From CAIVVT01 sp052145115 (lineage in GTDB: Bacteria > Acidobacteriota > Terriglobia > Bryobacterales > Bryobacteraceae), in the NCBI GenBank assembly GCA_052145115.1, contig JBKQPG010000035.1, positions 36,257 through 100,256 on the forward strand: a stretch of 64,000 nt of DNA. The letters run 5' to 3'. How positions within the stretch are numbered: the stretch's first letter is position 1; the number at the start of each line of letters is the position of its first letter. Of this stretch, positions 52,761 to 60,760 are shown one piece after another. A model generated the notes under the pieces. That model saw only the letters and a program-made list of their open reading frames with translations. It was not told the origin of the DNA and did not search any database. Position numbers and translations under genes: made by a program.

Positions 52761-54152
52761 CTAGCCGGGGTAGCGTTCGCGCCACGTGCGGAGCTCCCCG
52801 GCGAGGCGGTCGCGGGCATCCACGAAGGAGGGGTTGGCGTAGTCGTTGGTGCGCTCGCCGCGATCGTTGCGCAGATCGAAGAATTCGTCGGTCCCGAGGG
52901 TTTCGGGACGCAGGATGAGCTTGAAGCGGTTGTCGCGCACCATGGCCGCGGCGCGCATTTCGCCGTAGACGAGATCGGGCCAGGGATGACGCTTGGGGAG
53001 CGGCTTGCCGGTTGCCAGGGTCAGATAGCTGCGGCCAGAGAGGTTGCGGCCGGATGGCGGCGCAATGGAGAGGGCTTCGCAGACCGTGGGAAAGAGATCG
53101 GCGAGGCTCACCAGTTCGGTCCGGCTGGATTGCGTCGGGAAACGCCCAGGCCAGCTCAGAATGAGGGGCGTGCGGATCGATTCGTCAAAGAAATTGGGCG
53201 GGTCAGAGGCGTAACCGGCGCCCCATAGGCCGTGGCGGCCGAGGAGCTGGCCGGTGACGCTGGTGAAAATGACCAGGGTGGTTTCGAACAGCCCATGCCG
53301 ATAAAGCGAGTCCTGGAGGGCGCCGACCTGTTCGTCCAGGGCGGAGATGGCGGCGGCGGCGCGGCGGATGGAGCCGAGAGGATCGGCCAGCATCTGCTTG
53401 CCCTCCAGGGCCGAGGCGGAGGCCGGCTGGGTGCCGAGTGTCTGGAAGCTCGCGTTTTTGTAAAGATCCGCGTACTTGGGCGCCAGGGCGTCGTAGGAGG
53501 GTCCCGCGGCGGGGTAAGAGACGACCAGGAAGAACGGAGCGGAGGAAGACTGCCGGTCGAGGAATGCGCTGGCGTGGCGGGTGAGAACGGCCGGCGTGGG
53601 ACCGGATTCGGTGCTGGGCTGGCCGTTCAGGAACAGGGACGGGCCGGTGGACACGGCGGGGGCCGGCAGCGTGGCGGTTGCGGAGAAGCCGTGGCCGGGG
53701 CGCTCGTCGCCGCCGAGGTCCCAACGGCCGACGAAAGCGCAACGGTAGCCGGCCATGGAGAGCAGGTCGGAGAGCAACACCTCCGAGGCGAAGGAGGGCG
53801 GGAGCGCGGACTGGCCGCGCTCGGGATCCTGGCGCGGCGCGGAGGTCAAATAGTCGGCGATGCCGTGCTGCCGCGGGAGGCGGCCGGTGAGCAGCGTGGC
53901 ACGGCTGGCCGAGGGCGCGGGCGTGCAAAGGAAATGGTCCAGGAAACGAGTTCCGGAAGCGGCCAGGTGGTCGATATGGGGGGTCTTGATCTCCACGTTG
54001 CCGTAGCAGCCGAGCATCCACGCGGCGAGATCCTCGGCCACGATCAGCACGAGGTTGGAACGCGCGGAGGCAGGGCCTTTTTGCGCGCGCAGGGCGGGGG
54101 CCAGAAGGGGCGCGGCGGTAGAGCCAAGAAAAGCCCGTCGAGTGCAGTTCAT
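52761..54152 (-). CDS. sulfatase-family protein with lost active site (probable pseudoenzyme)
   Basis: A 463-residue protein of the alkaline-phosphatase/sulfatase fold with a Tat-like leader (CTRRAFLGS, residues 3-11). The fold landmarks are clear: NLVLIVAEDLAAWMLGCYGN, TPHIDHLAASGTRF, SRATLLTGRLPRQHG, LLSMAGYRCAFVGRWDLGG, LVIFTSVTGQLLGRHGLWG and FFDESIRTPLIL. The catalytic residues are not. The formylglycine Cys of C-x-P-S-R is Pro80 (P-S-A-S-R). The metal Asp pair is E-D, the second metal pair Asp-Asn of TSDNG is Val-Thr, and GKWHLG is GRWDLG. Sulfatase activity is therefore very unlikely. It is 26 bp downstream of an ABC-2 permease gene, same operon. Start ATG 54152, with GGAG 11 nt upstream. 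A binding or structural role is possible. Confidence 0.82.
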   Translation of the reverse strand: MNCTRRAFLGSTAAPLLAPALRAQKGPASARSNLVLIVAEDLAAWMLGCYGNVEIKTPHIDHLAASGTRFLDHFLCTPAPSASRATLLTGRLPRQHGIADYLTSAPRQDPERGQSALPPSFASEVLLSDLLSMAGYRCAFVGRWDLGGDERPGHGFSATATLPAPAVSTGPSLFLNGQPSTESGPTPAVLTRHASAFLDRQSSSAPFFLVVSYPAAGPSYDALAPKYADLYKNASFQTLGTQPASASALEGKQMLADPLGSIRRAAAAISALDEQVGALQDSLYRHGLFETTLVIFTSVTGQLLGRHGLWGAGYASDPPNFFDESIRTPLILSWPGRFPTQSSRTELVSLADLFPTVCEALSIAPPSGRNLSGRSYLTLATGKPLPKRHPWPDLVYGEMRAAAMVRDNRFKLILRPETLGTDEFFDLRNDRGERTNDYANPSFVDARDRLAGELRTWRERYPG

Positions 54153-54178
54153 GCGGGTTGGATCTCCAATCATCCAGA

Positions 54179-55027
54179 CTACAGGACGTCGGCGAAGCCA
54201 TGCTTCAAGCGCCGGAAAAAGAGGCCGCCGAGGACAAACACGGCGGCCGAGAGCGCAGCCGACAAGGCCAGGTCGCGCCAGTCGGGCAATTGACCAATCA
54301 GCATGCACTGGCGATAGGCGCGAACGACGGCCGAGAGGGGATTCCAGCGCACCGCGGCGCGGGCCCAGGCGGGGAAGCTGGACTCATCCAAGAGAATGGG
54401 CGTACACCAGAACCAGACATTGAGCAGCACCATGACGAATTGGGCCGTGTCGCGGAGATAGACCTGCAGGCTGGCGGCGATCCAACTGACGCCCACCGAG
54501 AGCAGGGCCACGATGAAGACCAGCAGCGGCAGGAAGACGATGGTCCAGGGCTGGCGGTGCTCAGTGAGCAGGACGGCGGCCACGGCGATGAGGATGGTGA
54601 GGGCGTTACTGATGAGCGATGAGAGAAAAATGGTGACGGGCAGAACCTCGGCCGGGAAGATCGTCTTGGTGAGCAGCGTGGCATGGTCGACCAGGCAGCC
54701 GGAGGAGCGTTGCACGGCTTCGGAAAAAAGCAGCCACGGCAGGTAGCCGCACAGCAGATAGACGGCGAAGCTTTTGTGGGCGGCCCAGGGCGGCGTGGGG
54801 ACGTGCAGCACGGTCTGGAAGACGAAGACCCAGATGAGCAGCATGACCAGGGGGTGGATCAGGGTCCAGAGCCAGCCGGCGACGGAGCCGACGAAGCGCT
54901 GCTCGAAGTCGCGGCGGACGAGCTGTTCGATGAGGTTGCGACGCTGGACCAGAACCCGCAGGAACAGGCTGCCGGGGAGATGGAATCCGCTCCCACGCTG
55001 CGTCGGGACGGTGGATGAGTGGGCCAA
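54179..55027 (-). CDS. ABC-2 type polysaccharide/polyol phosphate export permease
   Basis: A 282-residue inner-membrane protein with six helices, matching TagG/KpsM/Wzm-type permeases. It opens with LVQRRNLIEQLVRRDFEQRFVGSVAGWLWTLIHPL, the typical amphipathic start leading into TM1. Later landmarks are LPWLLFSEAVQRSSGCLVDHATLLTKTIFP, ASLQVYLRDTAQFVMVLLNVWFWCTPILL and RWNPLSAVVRAYRQ. Such permeases pair with an ATPase (TagH/Wzt) normally encoded next door. None is adjacent here; instead the next gene is the sulfatase-like protein. The TTG start at 55027 has no Shine-Dalgarno but TAGAAT lies exactly 6 nt upstream. Confidence 0.85.
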   Translation of the reverse strand: MAHSSTVPTQRGSGFHLPGSLFLRVLVQRRNLIEQLVRRDFEQRFVGSVAGWLWTLIHPLVMLLIWVFVFQTVLHVPTPPWAAHKSFAVYLLCGYLPWLLFSEAVQRSSGCLVDHATLLTKTIFPAEVLPVTIFLSSLISNALTILIAVAAVLLTEHRQPWTIVFLPLLVFIVALLSVGVSWIAASLQVYLRDTAQFVMVLLNVWFWCTPILLDESSFPAWARAAVRWNPLSAVVRAYRQCMLIGQLPDWRDLALSAALSAAVFVLGGLFFRRLKHGFADVL

Positions 55028-55033
55028 ACCAAG

Positions 55034-55039
55034 ATTCTA
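55034..55039 (-). promoter_or_regulatory. putative -10 box of ABC-2 permease operon (leaderless spacing)
   Basis: TAGAAT on the minus strand (55039 to 55034), then 6 nt, then the TTG initiation codon at 55027. It sits in the 64-bp divergent region facing nuoA. Confidence 0.5.
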
Positions 55040-55079
55040 GCAGCGGGCGGGAGCGGACCTTGGCTGTAATGAAGGTTGA

Positions 55080-55085
55080 TATATT
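55080..55085 (+). promoter_or_regulatory. putative -10 box of nuoA (leaderless spacing)
   Basis: TATATT followed by exactly 6 nt and the ATG of nuoA at 55092. No Shine-Dalgarno is present before this ATG. Confidence 0.5.
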
Positions 55086-55091
55086 GAAACC

Positions 55092-55448
55092 ATGCCGCAA
55101 GGGTACCTGCCGCTGTTCGTATTTCTGGTCGTGGCGCTGCTGTTTCCCGTAGTGCTGTTGTGGGCGGCGGCGCTGGTCCGGCCGTCGAACCCGGGCCAAG
55201 TCAAAATGGAAGCCTACGAATGCGGCATCCAGGCCGCGTCGGACTCGCGCGGCCGCTACACAGTGCGGTTTTACATCATCGCGATTCTGTTCGTGATCTT
55301 CGACGTGGAGACGGTGTTCCTGTTCCCCTGGGCGGTGCGTTACCGGCAATTGGGCTGGTTCGGAGTCGGGGAAGTGAGCGTGTTCCTGGCGATCCTGATT
55401 GTCGGCTACATTTGGGCCTGGAAAAAGGGCGCGCTCGAGTGGGTGTGA
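55092..55448 (+). CDS. nuoA: NADH-quinone oxidoreductase subunit A
   Basis: A 118-residue membrane subunit of respiratory complex I with three helices (about 5-28, 62-82, 90-110). The family loop between helices 1 and 2 is present: KMEAYECGIQAASDSRGRYTVRFYIIAILFVIFDVETVFLFPWA. It contains the conserved Glu-Cys-Gly, FYxxAxxFxxFDxE and FPWA. Normally nuoA heads a nuoA-N cluster; here the next gene is an unrelated AlaX-like gene, and the only other nuo gene in the window is nuoI at 61.5 kb. Confidence 0.93.
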   Translation: MPQGYLPLFVFLVVALLFPVVLLWAAALVRPSNPGQVKMEAYECGIQAASDSRGRYTVRFYIIAILFVIFDVETVFLFPWAVRYRQLGWFGVGEVSVFLAILIVGYIWAWKKGALEWV

Positions 55449-55524
55449 GGGACTCCTCCCAACTGGCGCCAGTTCGCCGGGCTGAGCAGGCGCGTGCCGC
55501 CAGCCGGCGGCGAGGCATCATCGC

Positions 55525-56682
55525 ATGACCGAGCGTCTTTACTACAACGACTCCCGCTTGTGCGCCTTCGAAGCGACCCTCATTGGCGCGGAAGATGGCG
55601 GGCGGCGGATCTATCTCGACCGCACGGCGTTCTATCCCGACTCGGGCGGGCAGCCGGGCGATTTCGGGACGTTGAACCAGGTCCGGTTGGCGGAGGTCAT
55701 CGACGAAGGGGAACGCATCGCGCACGTCGTGGAGACGCCGCTCGAGGCCGAGCGCGTGGCCGGTGTGATCGACTGGGAGCGGCGTTTCGACCACATGCAG
55801 CAGCACAGCGGCCAGCACGTGTTATCGGCGGCATTCGAAGCGCTGTATGGGGTGCGGACGGTCAGCTTCCACCTGGGCGCGGAGTCCAGCACCATCGACC
55901 TGGAGACCGCTGCGCTGACGCGGGAGCAGGCGCGCGCGGTGGAGCGGCGGGCCAGCGAAATCGTGCTGGAGGGCCGCGCGGTGGGCGTCGTGTACGAAGA
56001 CGCGGCCACGGCTACGGGTTTGCGCAAGGCGGCGCAGCGGGAAGGCACGCTGCGCATCATCACGATTGACGGCCTGGACCGCTCGGCGTGCGGCGGCACG
56101 CACGTGCGGACGACCAGCGAAATCGGGCCGGTGCAGATCCGCAAGCTGGACCGGATCCGCGGCAATGTGCGGGTGGAGTTCCTGTGCGGATGGAGAGCGT
56201 TGCGGCGCAGCCGGGCCGATTTCGAGGCGCTGGCCGCGGCGGCAGGACGATTGGGCGCGGGGCTGGATGAGGTTCCGCAGTTGGTCGAGAACCTGCGCGA
56301 ACAGGCCAAGGAATCAGAAAAGGCGCGCCACAGGCTGGCCGTGGAGCTGGCGCTGCGCCGCGGGGCGGAGCTGTTTGCCGCGGCGCAGGAAGACGCGCAC
56401 GGGGTGCGGCGGCACGTCGAGCGGGCCGGCGATGGGCTGACCGACGAAGTGCGCGCGCTGGCGCAGGGGTTCACGGCAGTTGGACGGGGGATTTTCATCG
56501 GCCTGTGCGAGAACCCTCCGGCGGTGCTGTATGCGGCCTCCGCGGAGAGCGGCATCCATGCCGGCAATCGGCTCAAGGAAGCGCTGGGAGCGCAGGGCGG
56601 ACGGGGCGGCGGGAATGCGCAACTAGCGCAGGGCAGCCTGCCCACGGTGGAGGCGCTCCAAGCGCTACTGACGGCGCTTTAG
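55525..56682 (+). CDS. alanyl-tRNA editing protein (AlaX type, with DHHA1 domain)
   Basis: A 385-residue freestanding relative of the alanyl-tRNA synthetase editing module. An N-terminal beta-barrel-like domain (about 1-95; RTAFYPDSGGQPGDFGTL) precedes the editing domain. Its zinc ligands are HMQQHSGQHVLSAAF (HxxxH near 93-97) and SACGGTHVRTTSEIG (CxxxH). A C-terminal DHHA1-like domain (about 250-385) ends with IHAGNRLKEALGAQGGRGGGNAQLAQGS. It hydrolyses Ser- or Gly-mischarged tRNA-Ala. No aminoacylation domain precedes it, so it is a trans-editing factor. No clear Shine-Dalgarno is seen before the ATG. Confidence 0.88.
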   Translation: MTERLYYNDSRLCAFEATLIGAEDGGRRIYLDRTAFYPDSGGQPGDFGTLNQVRLAEVIDEGERIAHVVETPLEAERVAGVIDWERRFDHMQQHSGQHVLSAAFEALYGVRTVSFHLGAESSTIDLETAALTREQARAVERRASEIVLEGRAVGVVYEDAATATGLRKAAQREGTLRIITIDGLDRSACGGTHVRTTSEIGPVQIRKLDRIRGNVRVEFLCGWRALRRSRADFEALAAAAGRLGAGLDEVPQLVENLREQAKESEKARHRLAVELALRRGAELFAAAQEDAHGVRRHVERAGDGLTDEVRALAQGFTAVGRGIFIGLCENPPAVLYAASAESGIHAGNRLKEALGAQGGRGGGNAQLAQGSLPTVEALQALLTAL

Positions 56683-56720
56683 TCCGGATGTTGCACCACG
56701 CTCGCAGCGCGGCGCGGACC

Positions 56721-57806
56721 TCAACCGCCGTGCAGCGGCGCGAGGGAGATCAACGTCAGGCCGATGACGTAGAGCACCAGCATGGCCACCAGCCGGCCGA
56801 CCACGGCGGGCTTGGCGCCCTTGAATTCACGCCACACCAGCAAGCCCCATAGAGCGCTGATGAGCGTGGCGCCCTGGCCGAGAGCGTAACTGATGGCGGG
56901 CCCGACATTGACGTGGGCAGGCGCGCTGGCGGCGACGAAGTTGGAGATGGTTCCCACCGTCCAGATCAGGCCGCCCAGCAGACCCCACAGGTGGTACGAC
57001 CGGCGCAGCTTGAAATAATCCGCGAAGCGGACCTCATCTCCCTCGACGGGCACCTTCATGAACAAGATGCTGTACACCGGCGTCGTCAGGAGAACACCGA
57101 CACCAAAGCAAAAGGCCGCCGTGTAGGGCGAGAGGCTGTACTCGACCGCGCCGCCCTTGCTGAGTTCGACCAGCGGGTAAAAACCGGCCATCAGGATGCC
57201 GCTGGCCAGACTCAGTGCAATGCCTTTGAAAGGCGAGACGCGGGGCCTGTTCAGCACCGGTTTCGACGCCGTCCGCGGACCCGGTGCGGCCGGCCCCGGC
57301 GCGGCGACTCGCTTGTAGGCGGCATGCGCCATGGCGCTGACGATGATGGCCAGCAGCACAAAACCCACGCCCGTAAACAGCAGCGCCGCGTTGCCGGCGG
57401 GGTGAATGATGTAGTTGAGCACCACCCCGCCGATCAGCGCCAGGCCGATGGCGATGGGGAACGCGATGGCCATGCCCGCCACGGCGATGGCGGCCACCAG
57501 CAGCATGTTGGCGAGGTTGAATACGCCGCCTCCCAACAACGCATAAGCGATGTTCGTCTTGCTGGTGCTCTGGAGGTTATCGAGAAACAGCAGTTGCTGC
57601 CCTTGGTAACCGGGGACGTTGACGTCCACCATGCCGAAGCTCAGCGCGGCGATCGTGGCCGCGGCGAAAACGGCGATGGCGTAGTCGAAATAGAACAGCT
57701 CGAAACGGCAGCCCTTGGCAAGCTTGGTCGTATTGGCCCAGGAGCCCCAGCACAGCATGCTCAGGATGGTCAACGCCAGCGTGCTCGTATAGGTGTCTGG
57801 AATCAT
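56721..57806 (-). CDS. DMT-superfamily permease, GRP/ureide-permease type
   Basis: A 361-residue membrane protein with about ten helices. The N-terminal ALTILSMLCWGSWANTTKLAKGCRFELFYFDYA resembles the start of ureide permeases and GRP sugar-uptake proteins. Later segments include IAFPIAIGLALIGGVVLNYI, and the second half repeats the pattern: GIALSLASGILMAGFYPLVELSK, SPYTAAFCFGVGVLLTTPVYS and SYALGQGATLISALWGLLVWREFKGA. A cytoplasmic Pro/Ala-rich loop lies near 165-185. The substrate could be a sugar or a ureide such as allantoin. ATG at 57806 is preferred over TTG 57815. It diverges from the TPR-acetate kinase pair. Confidence 0.75.
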   Translation of the reverse strand: MIPDTYTSTLALTILSMLCWGSWANTTKLAKGCRFELFYFDYAIAVFAAATIAALSFGMVDVNVPGYQGQQLLFLDNLQSTSKTNIAYALLGGGVFNLANMLLVAAIAVAGMAIAFPIAIGLALIGGVVLNYIIHPAGNAALLFTGVGFVLLAIIVSAMAHAAYKRVAAPGPAAPGPRTASKPVLNRPRVSPFKGIALSLASGILMAGFYPLVELSKGGAVEYSLSPYTAAFCFGVGVLLTTPVYSILFMKVPVEGDEVRFADYFKLRRSYHLWGLLGGLIWTVGTISNFVAASAPAHVNVGPAISYALGQGATLISALWGLLVWREFKGAKPAVVGRLVAMLVLYVIGLTLISLAPLHGG

Positions 57807-57906
57807 AACTCGCAATTCCTCGTGTTACGCCGGGACAGCCCCGACTGAGAGTAATATATCAGCGATGCACCGGGTTTCGAGCCCGGATGATCGCCGCGAG
57901 GTTTCC

Positions 57907-59052
57907 ATGAGAGCTACAGTGAGTGCAATGATTCTGGCTTGCGCCCTGGTATGCGCGGCCACGGCGCAAAAGAAACCCTTTGAAATCAATGCTCAAACGC
58001 CTGAGGGGGCACTCCTCCAGACAGCCGGCCAGGAGAACGACGAGGCCAAGAAAACAGCCCTGTACGAACAATTCCTTCAAAAGTATCCCAAGCACGACGG
58101 CGTGCCGATGGCCGCGACGACGCTGCAGGCGATCTACGCCAAGGCCGGAAACTTCGACAAGGTGATGCAGATGGCCGACCTGGCGCTGGCCGTCGATCCG
58201 TCGAGCGTCACCGCCGGCTACGCTGCGCTGCAGGCCGCGGAACAGAAGAAGGACGATGCGGGCATCCGGACCTGGGCCGAAAAAACAGTGGAAGCGGCGA
58301 AGAAAAGCCTGGCGACGCCGAAACCGAGCGATGAGTACGAGGCCGAGGAGTGGGCCAAGGAGCAGGACTACGCCAAACAACTGATTGTGCGCTGCGAGTA
58401 CTCGCTGGCCACGGCCGCGATCCAGGCGCAGGACCCGAAAGCGAAAGCGGATTTGGGCGAAGCGCTGCTGCAGATGAATCCGCAGAGCCCGTACATGGCC
58501 GGGGCCGCGCCGCATTATCTGTATGGCCTTATGCAAAGCGGGCGCGGCGCCGACGCGTCGGCAGCGGCCGAGAAACTGCTGACGCTCGACAAGACCAACG
58601 CCGACTGGATGGCCGTGGTAGCCGAATACAATCTTTCCGCCAAGAACTTCGAAAAGGCCAGCGCCTATGCCTTGATGATGGTCGGGGCACTGAAGAACAA
58701 GGCCGCGCCGGAGGGCACGGACGCCGCCACGTGGGAGAAGACCAGGACGGCCAAGATGGCGCGTGCCTACTTTATCGCCGGCGACGCCGCTTACGAACAA
58801 AAGAAGTGGGACGACGCGGACACGCAACTGCGCGCCGGGCTGCCGCTGATGCAGGATAACAAGGACCTGCTCGCGCCGGCGTATTTCTATCTCGGATTCG
58901 CCAATCACGAGCTGGCCCGGACGGCCAAGCCCGCCTCCAGAAGGGCGATCCTGGCCGATGCCAAGAAGTTCACCAGCGCCTGCGCGGCGATCGTGGGGCC
59001 GCTGCAGACTGCCTGCCAGAAGAACCTCGAAGGATTGCAGGCCGGCCGGTGA
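57907..59052 (+). CDS. secreted TPR protein coupled to acetate kinase
   Basis: A 381-residue exported protein with a signal peptide (about 20 residues, ends ATAQ). The rest is helical repeats: NDEAKKTALYEQFLQKYPKHD, TTLQAIYAKAGNFDKVMQMADLAL and SVTAGYAALQAAEQKKDD. Later helices include TAKMARAYFIAGDAAYEQKKWDDADTQL and LAPAYFYLGFANHELAR. No catalytic domain. ATG at 57907 has GAGG 5 nt upstream; TAATAT at 57852-57857 could be its -10. The stop codon overlaps the GTG start of the acetate kinase gene (4 nt), so translation is coupled. A functional link between a periplasmic scaffold and a cytosolic kinase is not obvious. Confidence 0.78.
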   Translation: MRATVSAMILACALVCAATAQKKPFEINAQTPEGALLQTAGQENDEAKKTALYEQFLQKYPKHDGVPMAATTLQAIYAKAGNFDKVMQMADLALAVDPSSVTAGYAALQAAEQKKDDAGIRTWAEKTVEAAKKSLATPKPSDEYEAEEWAKEQDYAKQLIVRCEYSLATAAIQAQDPKAKADLGEALLQMNPQSPYMAGAAPHYLYGLMQSGRGADASAAAEKLLTLDKTNADWMAVVAEYNLSAKNFEKASAYALMMVGALKNKAAPEGTDAATWEKTRTAKMARAYFIAGDAAYEQKKWDDADTQLRAGLPLMQDNKDLLAPAYFYLGFANHELARTAKPASRRAILADAKKFTSACAAIVGPLQTACQKNLEGLQAGR

Positions 59053-60149
59053 ATATCCTGGTTCCCAACCTCGGTTCCACGTCGCTGAAGTATCAGGTGC
59101 TGGAGATGCCGGCGGAGCTCGTGCTCCAGCGCAGCCGCGTCGAGCGCGTCACCGACTATGACGCCGCCGTGCTGCAGATCCACAGGGAAACGGTGGGCGT
59201 GGATGCGGTGGCTTTCAAGGCCGTGCATGCCGGACCGCGCTTTCGCGGGACGTTCCCGATCGACTCGGAAGTGCTCGCCGAGATGGAGCGGTTTCTGGAC
59301 GCAGCGCCGATCCATAACGATGTCTACCTGAGGGCCATTCGCGCCTTCCAAAGGGAGTGGCCGCAGGTGCCGCTGGTGGCCGCTTTCGAAACCGAATTCC
59401 ACAGCACCATGCCGCAGTATGCTCGGGCTTACGGCGTGCCGCGGGCGTGGCGGGTTGAGGATGGCATCCTGCGCTACGGCTTCCACGGCGCGTCGCACGA
59501 GTTCATCGCGGGGCGGGTGCCGGAGTTCCTGGGGCGCGCGCAAGCGGGGCTGAAGCTGATCAGTTGCCACCTCGGCGGCAGCTCATCGATCTGCGCCATC
59601 CGCGACGGCGCGTCGATTGATGTGACGATGGGCTTCTCGGCGCAATCGGGGATCGAGAACGCGACGCGAAACGGCGACCTGGACGTCTTCGCCGTGCTGG
59701 CCATGATCGACCGGCACGGCTGGAGCACGGCAGAAGTGCGGCGCCAGCTGGCGCGCGAGAGCGGGCTGGCCGGCATCTCGGGCGTGCCCGGCGGGGACGT
59801 GCGGGACATCGAAGCGGCTGAAGCGGCGGGGTCCGAGGATGCACGGCTGGCACTCGAAGTCCTGGCCTACGAGGTGCGCAAGACCATCGGCGCCTACGCC
59901 GCGGCGCTGGGGGGCTTGGACGCGGTCGCATTCACGGGCGGCATCGGCGAGAAGTCGGCGCGGCTGCGCGCGCTGGCCTGCGCGGGGCTGGAGTTTTTAG
60001 GCATCGAAATCGACGAGCGCCGAAATCTCGAGGGCCAGGGCGACCGCGTCATCTCGCCGGATCACGCGCGGGTGAGCGCGCTGGTGCTCGAAACCAACGA
60101 GGAAGTGGTCGTGGCGCGGCGGGCGATGCGGGTACTGCAGCGTGGATGA
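59049..60149 (+). CDS. acetate kinase family protein (divergent)
   Basis: A 366-residue ASKHA-fold kinase, about 30 residues shorter than typical AckA. Phosphate-binding N-terminus NLGSTSLKYQ, the catalytic region HAGPRFRG, YGFHGASHEFI, ISCHLGGSSSICAI, then MGFSAQSGIENATRNGDLD, SGLAGISG and FTGGIGEKSARLR. Compared with classical AckA, HLGNGAS is HLGGSSS and the MGFTPLEGLMMGTRSGD stretch is strongly altered, though the Arg-x-Gly-Asp core is kept. It may use another short acyl group such as propionate or butyrate. The GTG start overlaps the TPR gene. No phosphotransacetylase is adjacent. A near-identical copy of its last 37 codons occurs 490 bp downstream. Confidence 0.82.
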   Translation: MNILVPNLGSTSLKYQVLEMPAELVLQRSRVERVTDYDAAVLQIHRETVGVDAVAFKAVHAGPRFRGTFPIDSEVLAEMERFLDAAPIHNDVYLRAIRAFQREWPQVPLVAAFETEFHSTMPQYARAYGVPRAWRVEDGILRYGFHGASHEFIAGRVPEFLGRAQAGLKLISCHLGGSSSICAIRDGASIDVTMGFSAQSGIENATRNGDLDVFAVLAMIDRHGWSTAEVRRQLARESGLAGISGVPGGDVRDIEAAEAAGSEDARLALEVLAYEVRKTIGAYAAALGGLDAVAFTGGIGEKSARLRALACAGLEFLGIEIDERRNLEGQGDRVISPDHARVSALVLETNEEVVVARRAMRVLQRG

Positions 60150-60216
60150 AGCGCCTCGGGCGGGCTGCCTCGACATGCCGGCGGAGTTCGGCTCGATCCA
60201 CTGCTCGGATATGCCA

Positions 60217-60591
60217 CTAATTGTTCTGCGGCTTAACCGTCATTCCGACCAGCGCGAACTTATGCTTCTTCTTGTTTGAGTCCACAACGATAAACCAATT
60301 TCCGTCGCGGTAGAACTGAATATAGCCGTTGACGGGTAGGATGACCGTGGACCTCCCCGCTTCGCTCCATTCCAGCCGATCGGTATCCGTTTCCACTACG
60401 ACGACGTTCGACCTGCGGTAGATCGGAACCGCAATTGCGGCCGTACCAATCGGAGCGGCATAGGCACCCGCCTGATAGGAGCCGACCTTCTGGTAGATCA
60501 CCTTGGCTCTTTGCCAGTTGTGCGGTTTTTCCGCGGCGCATATGAGCGCCGCACCGACAAAGAAAAGTAGGGCAGTGCGAAACGAGTTCAC
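60217..60591 (-). CDS. small secreted hypothetical protein, in the segment between duplicated kinase ends
   Basis: A 124-residue protein with a signal peptide (about 19 residues, ends ICAAEK). The mature part is beta-rich: RAKVIYQKVGSYQAGAYAAP, PIYRRSNVVVVETDTDRLEW, STVILPVNGYIQFYRDGNWFIVVDSNKKKHKF and LVGMTVKPQ. The pattern of short strands around Trp/Tyr suggests a small barrel or SH3-like domain. No family is recognised. GTG at 60591 has TAGGAT exactly 6 nt upstream and no Shine-Dalgarno. Its GC content is lower than that of the flanking genes, consistent with insertion of the segment that carries it. Confidence 0.62.
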   Translation of the reverse strand: MNSFRTALLFFVGAALICAAEKPHNWQRAKVIYQKVGSYQAGAYAAPIGTAAIAVPIYRRSNVVVVETDTDRLEWSEAGRSTVILPVNGYIQFYRDGNWFIVVDSNKKKHKFALVGMTVKPQNN

Positions 60592-60597
60592 TGGTCG

Positions 60598-60603
60598 ATC
60601 CTA
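60598..60603 (-). promoter_or_regulatory. putative -10 box of small secreted gene (leaderless spacing)
   Basis: TAGGAT on the minus strand (60603 to 60598), 6 nt, then the GTG start at 60591. No ribosome-binding site is present. Confidence 0.45.
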
Positions 60604-60639
60604 CTCCCGGGGCCGAGCGGACTCAAGGGGCTGCCCCCT

Positions 60640-60750
60640 GGCGACCGCATCATCTCCCCGGATCACGCGCCGGTGAGCGCGCTGGTGCTCGAAACCAACG
60701 AGGAAGTGGTCGTGGCGCGGCGGGCGCTGCGGGTGCTCGCGGCGCGCTAA
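60640..60750 (+). pseudogene. duplicated 3' fragment of the acetate kinase gene
   Basis: The 111 nt encode the last 36 residues and stop of an acetate kinase: GDRIISPDHAPVSALVLETN, then EEVVVARRALRVLAAR and TAA. They parallel 60039-60149 codon for codon. By eye, the first 33 codons differ at 6 of 99 bases; only the last four codons diverge. Upstream of GGC at 60640 there is no similarity, so this is a fragment without start. It may mark a recombination or deletion between two kinase copies. Confidence 0.85.
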
Positions 60751-60760
60751 CGAGCGCGTT

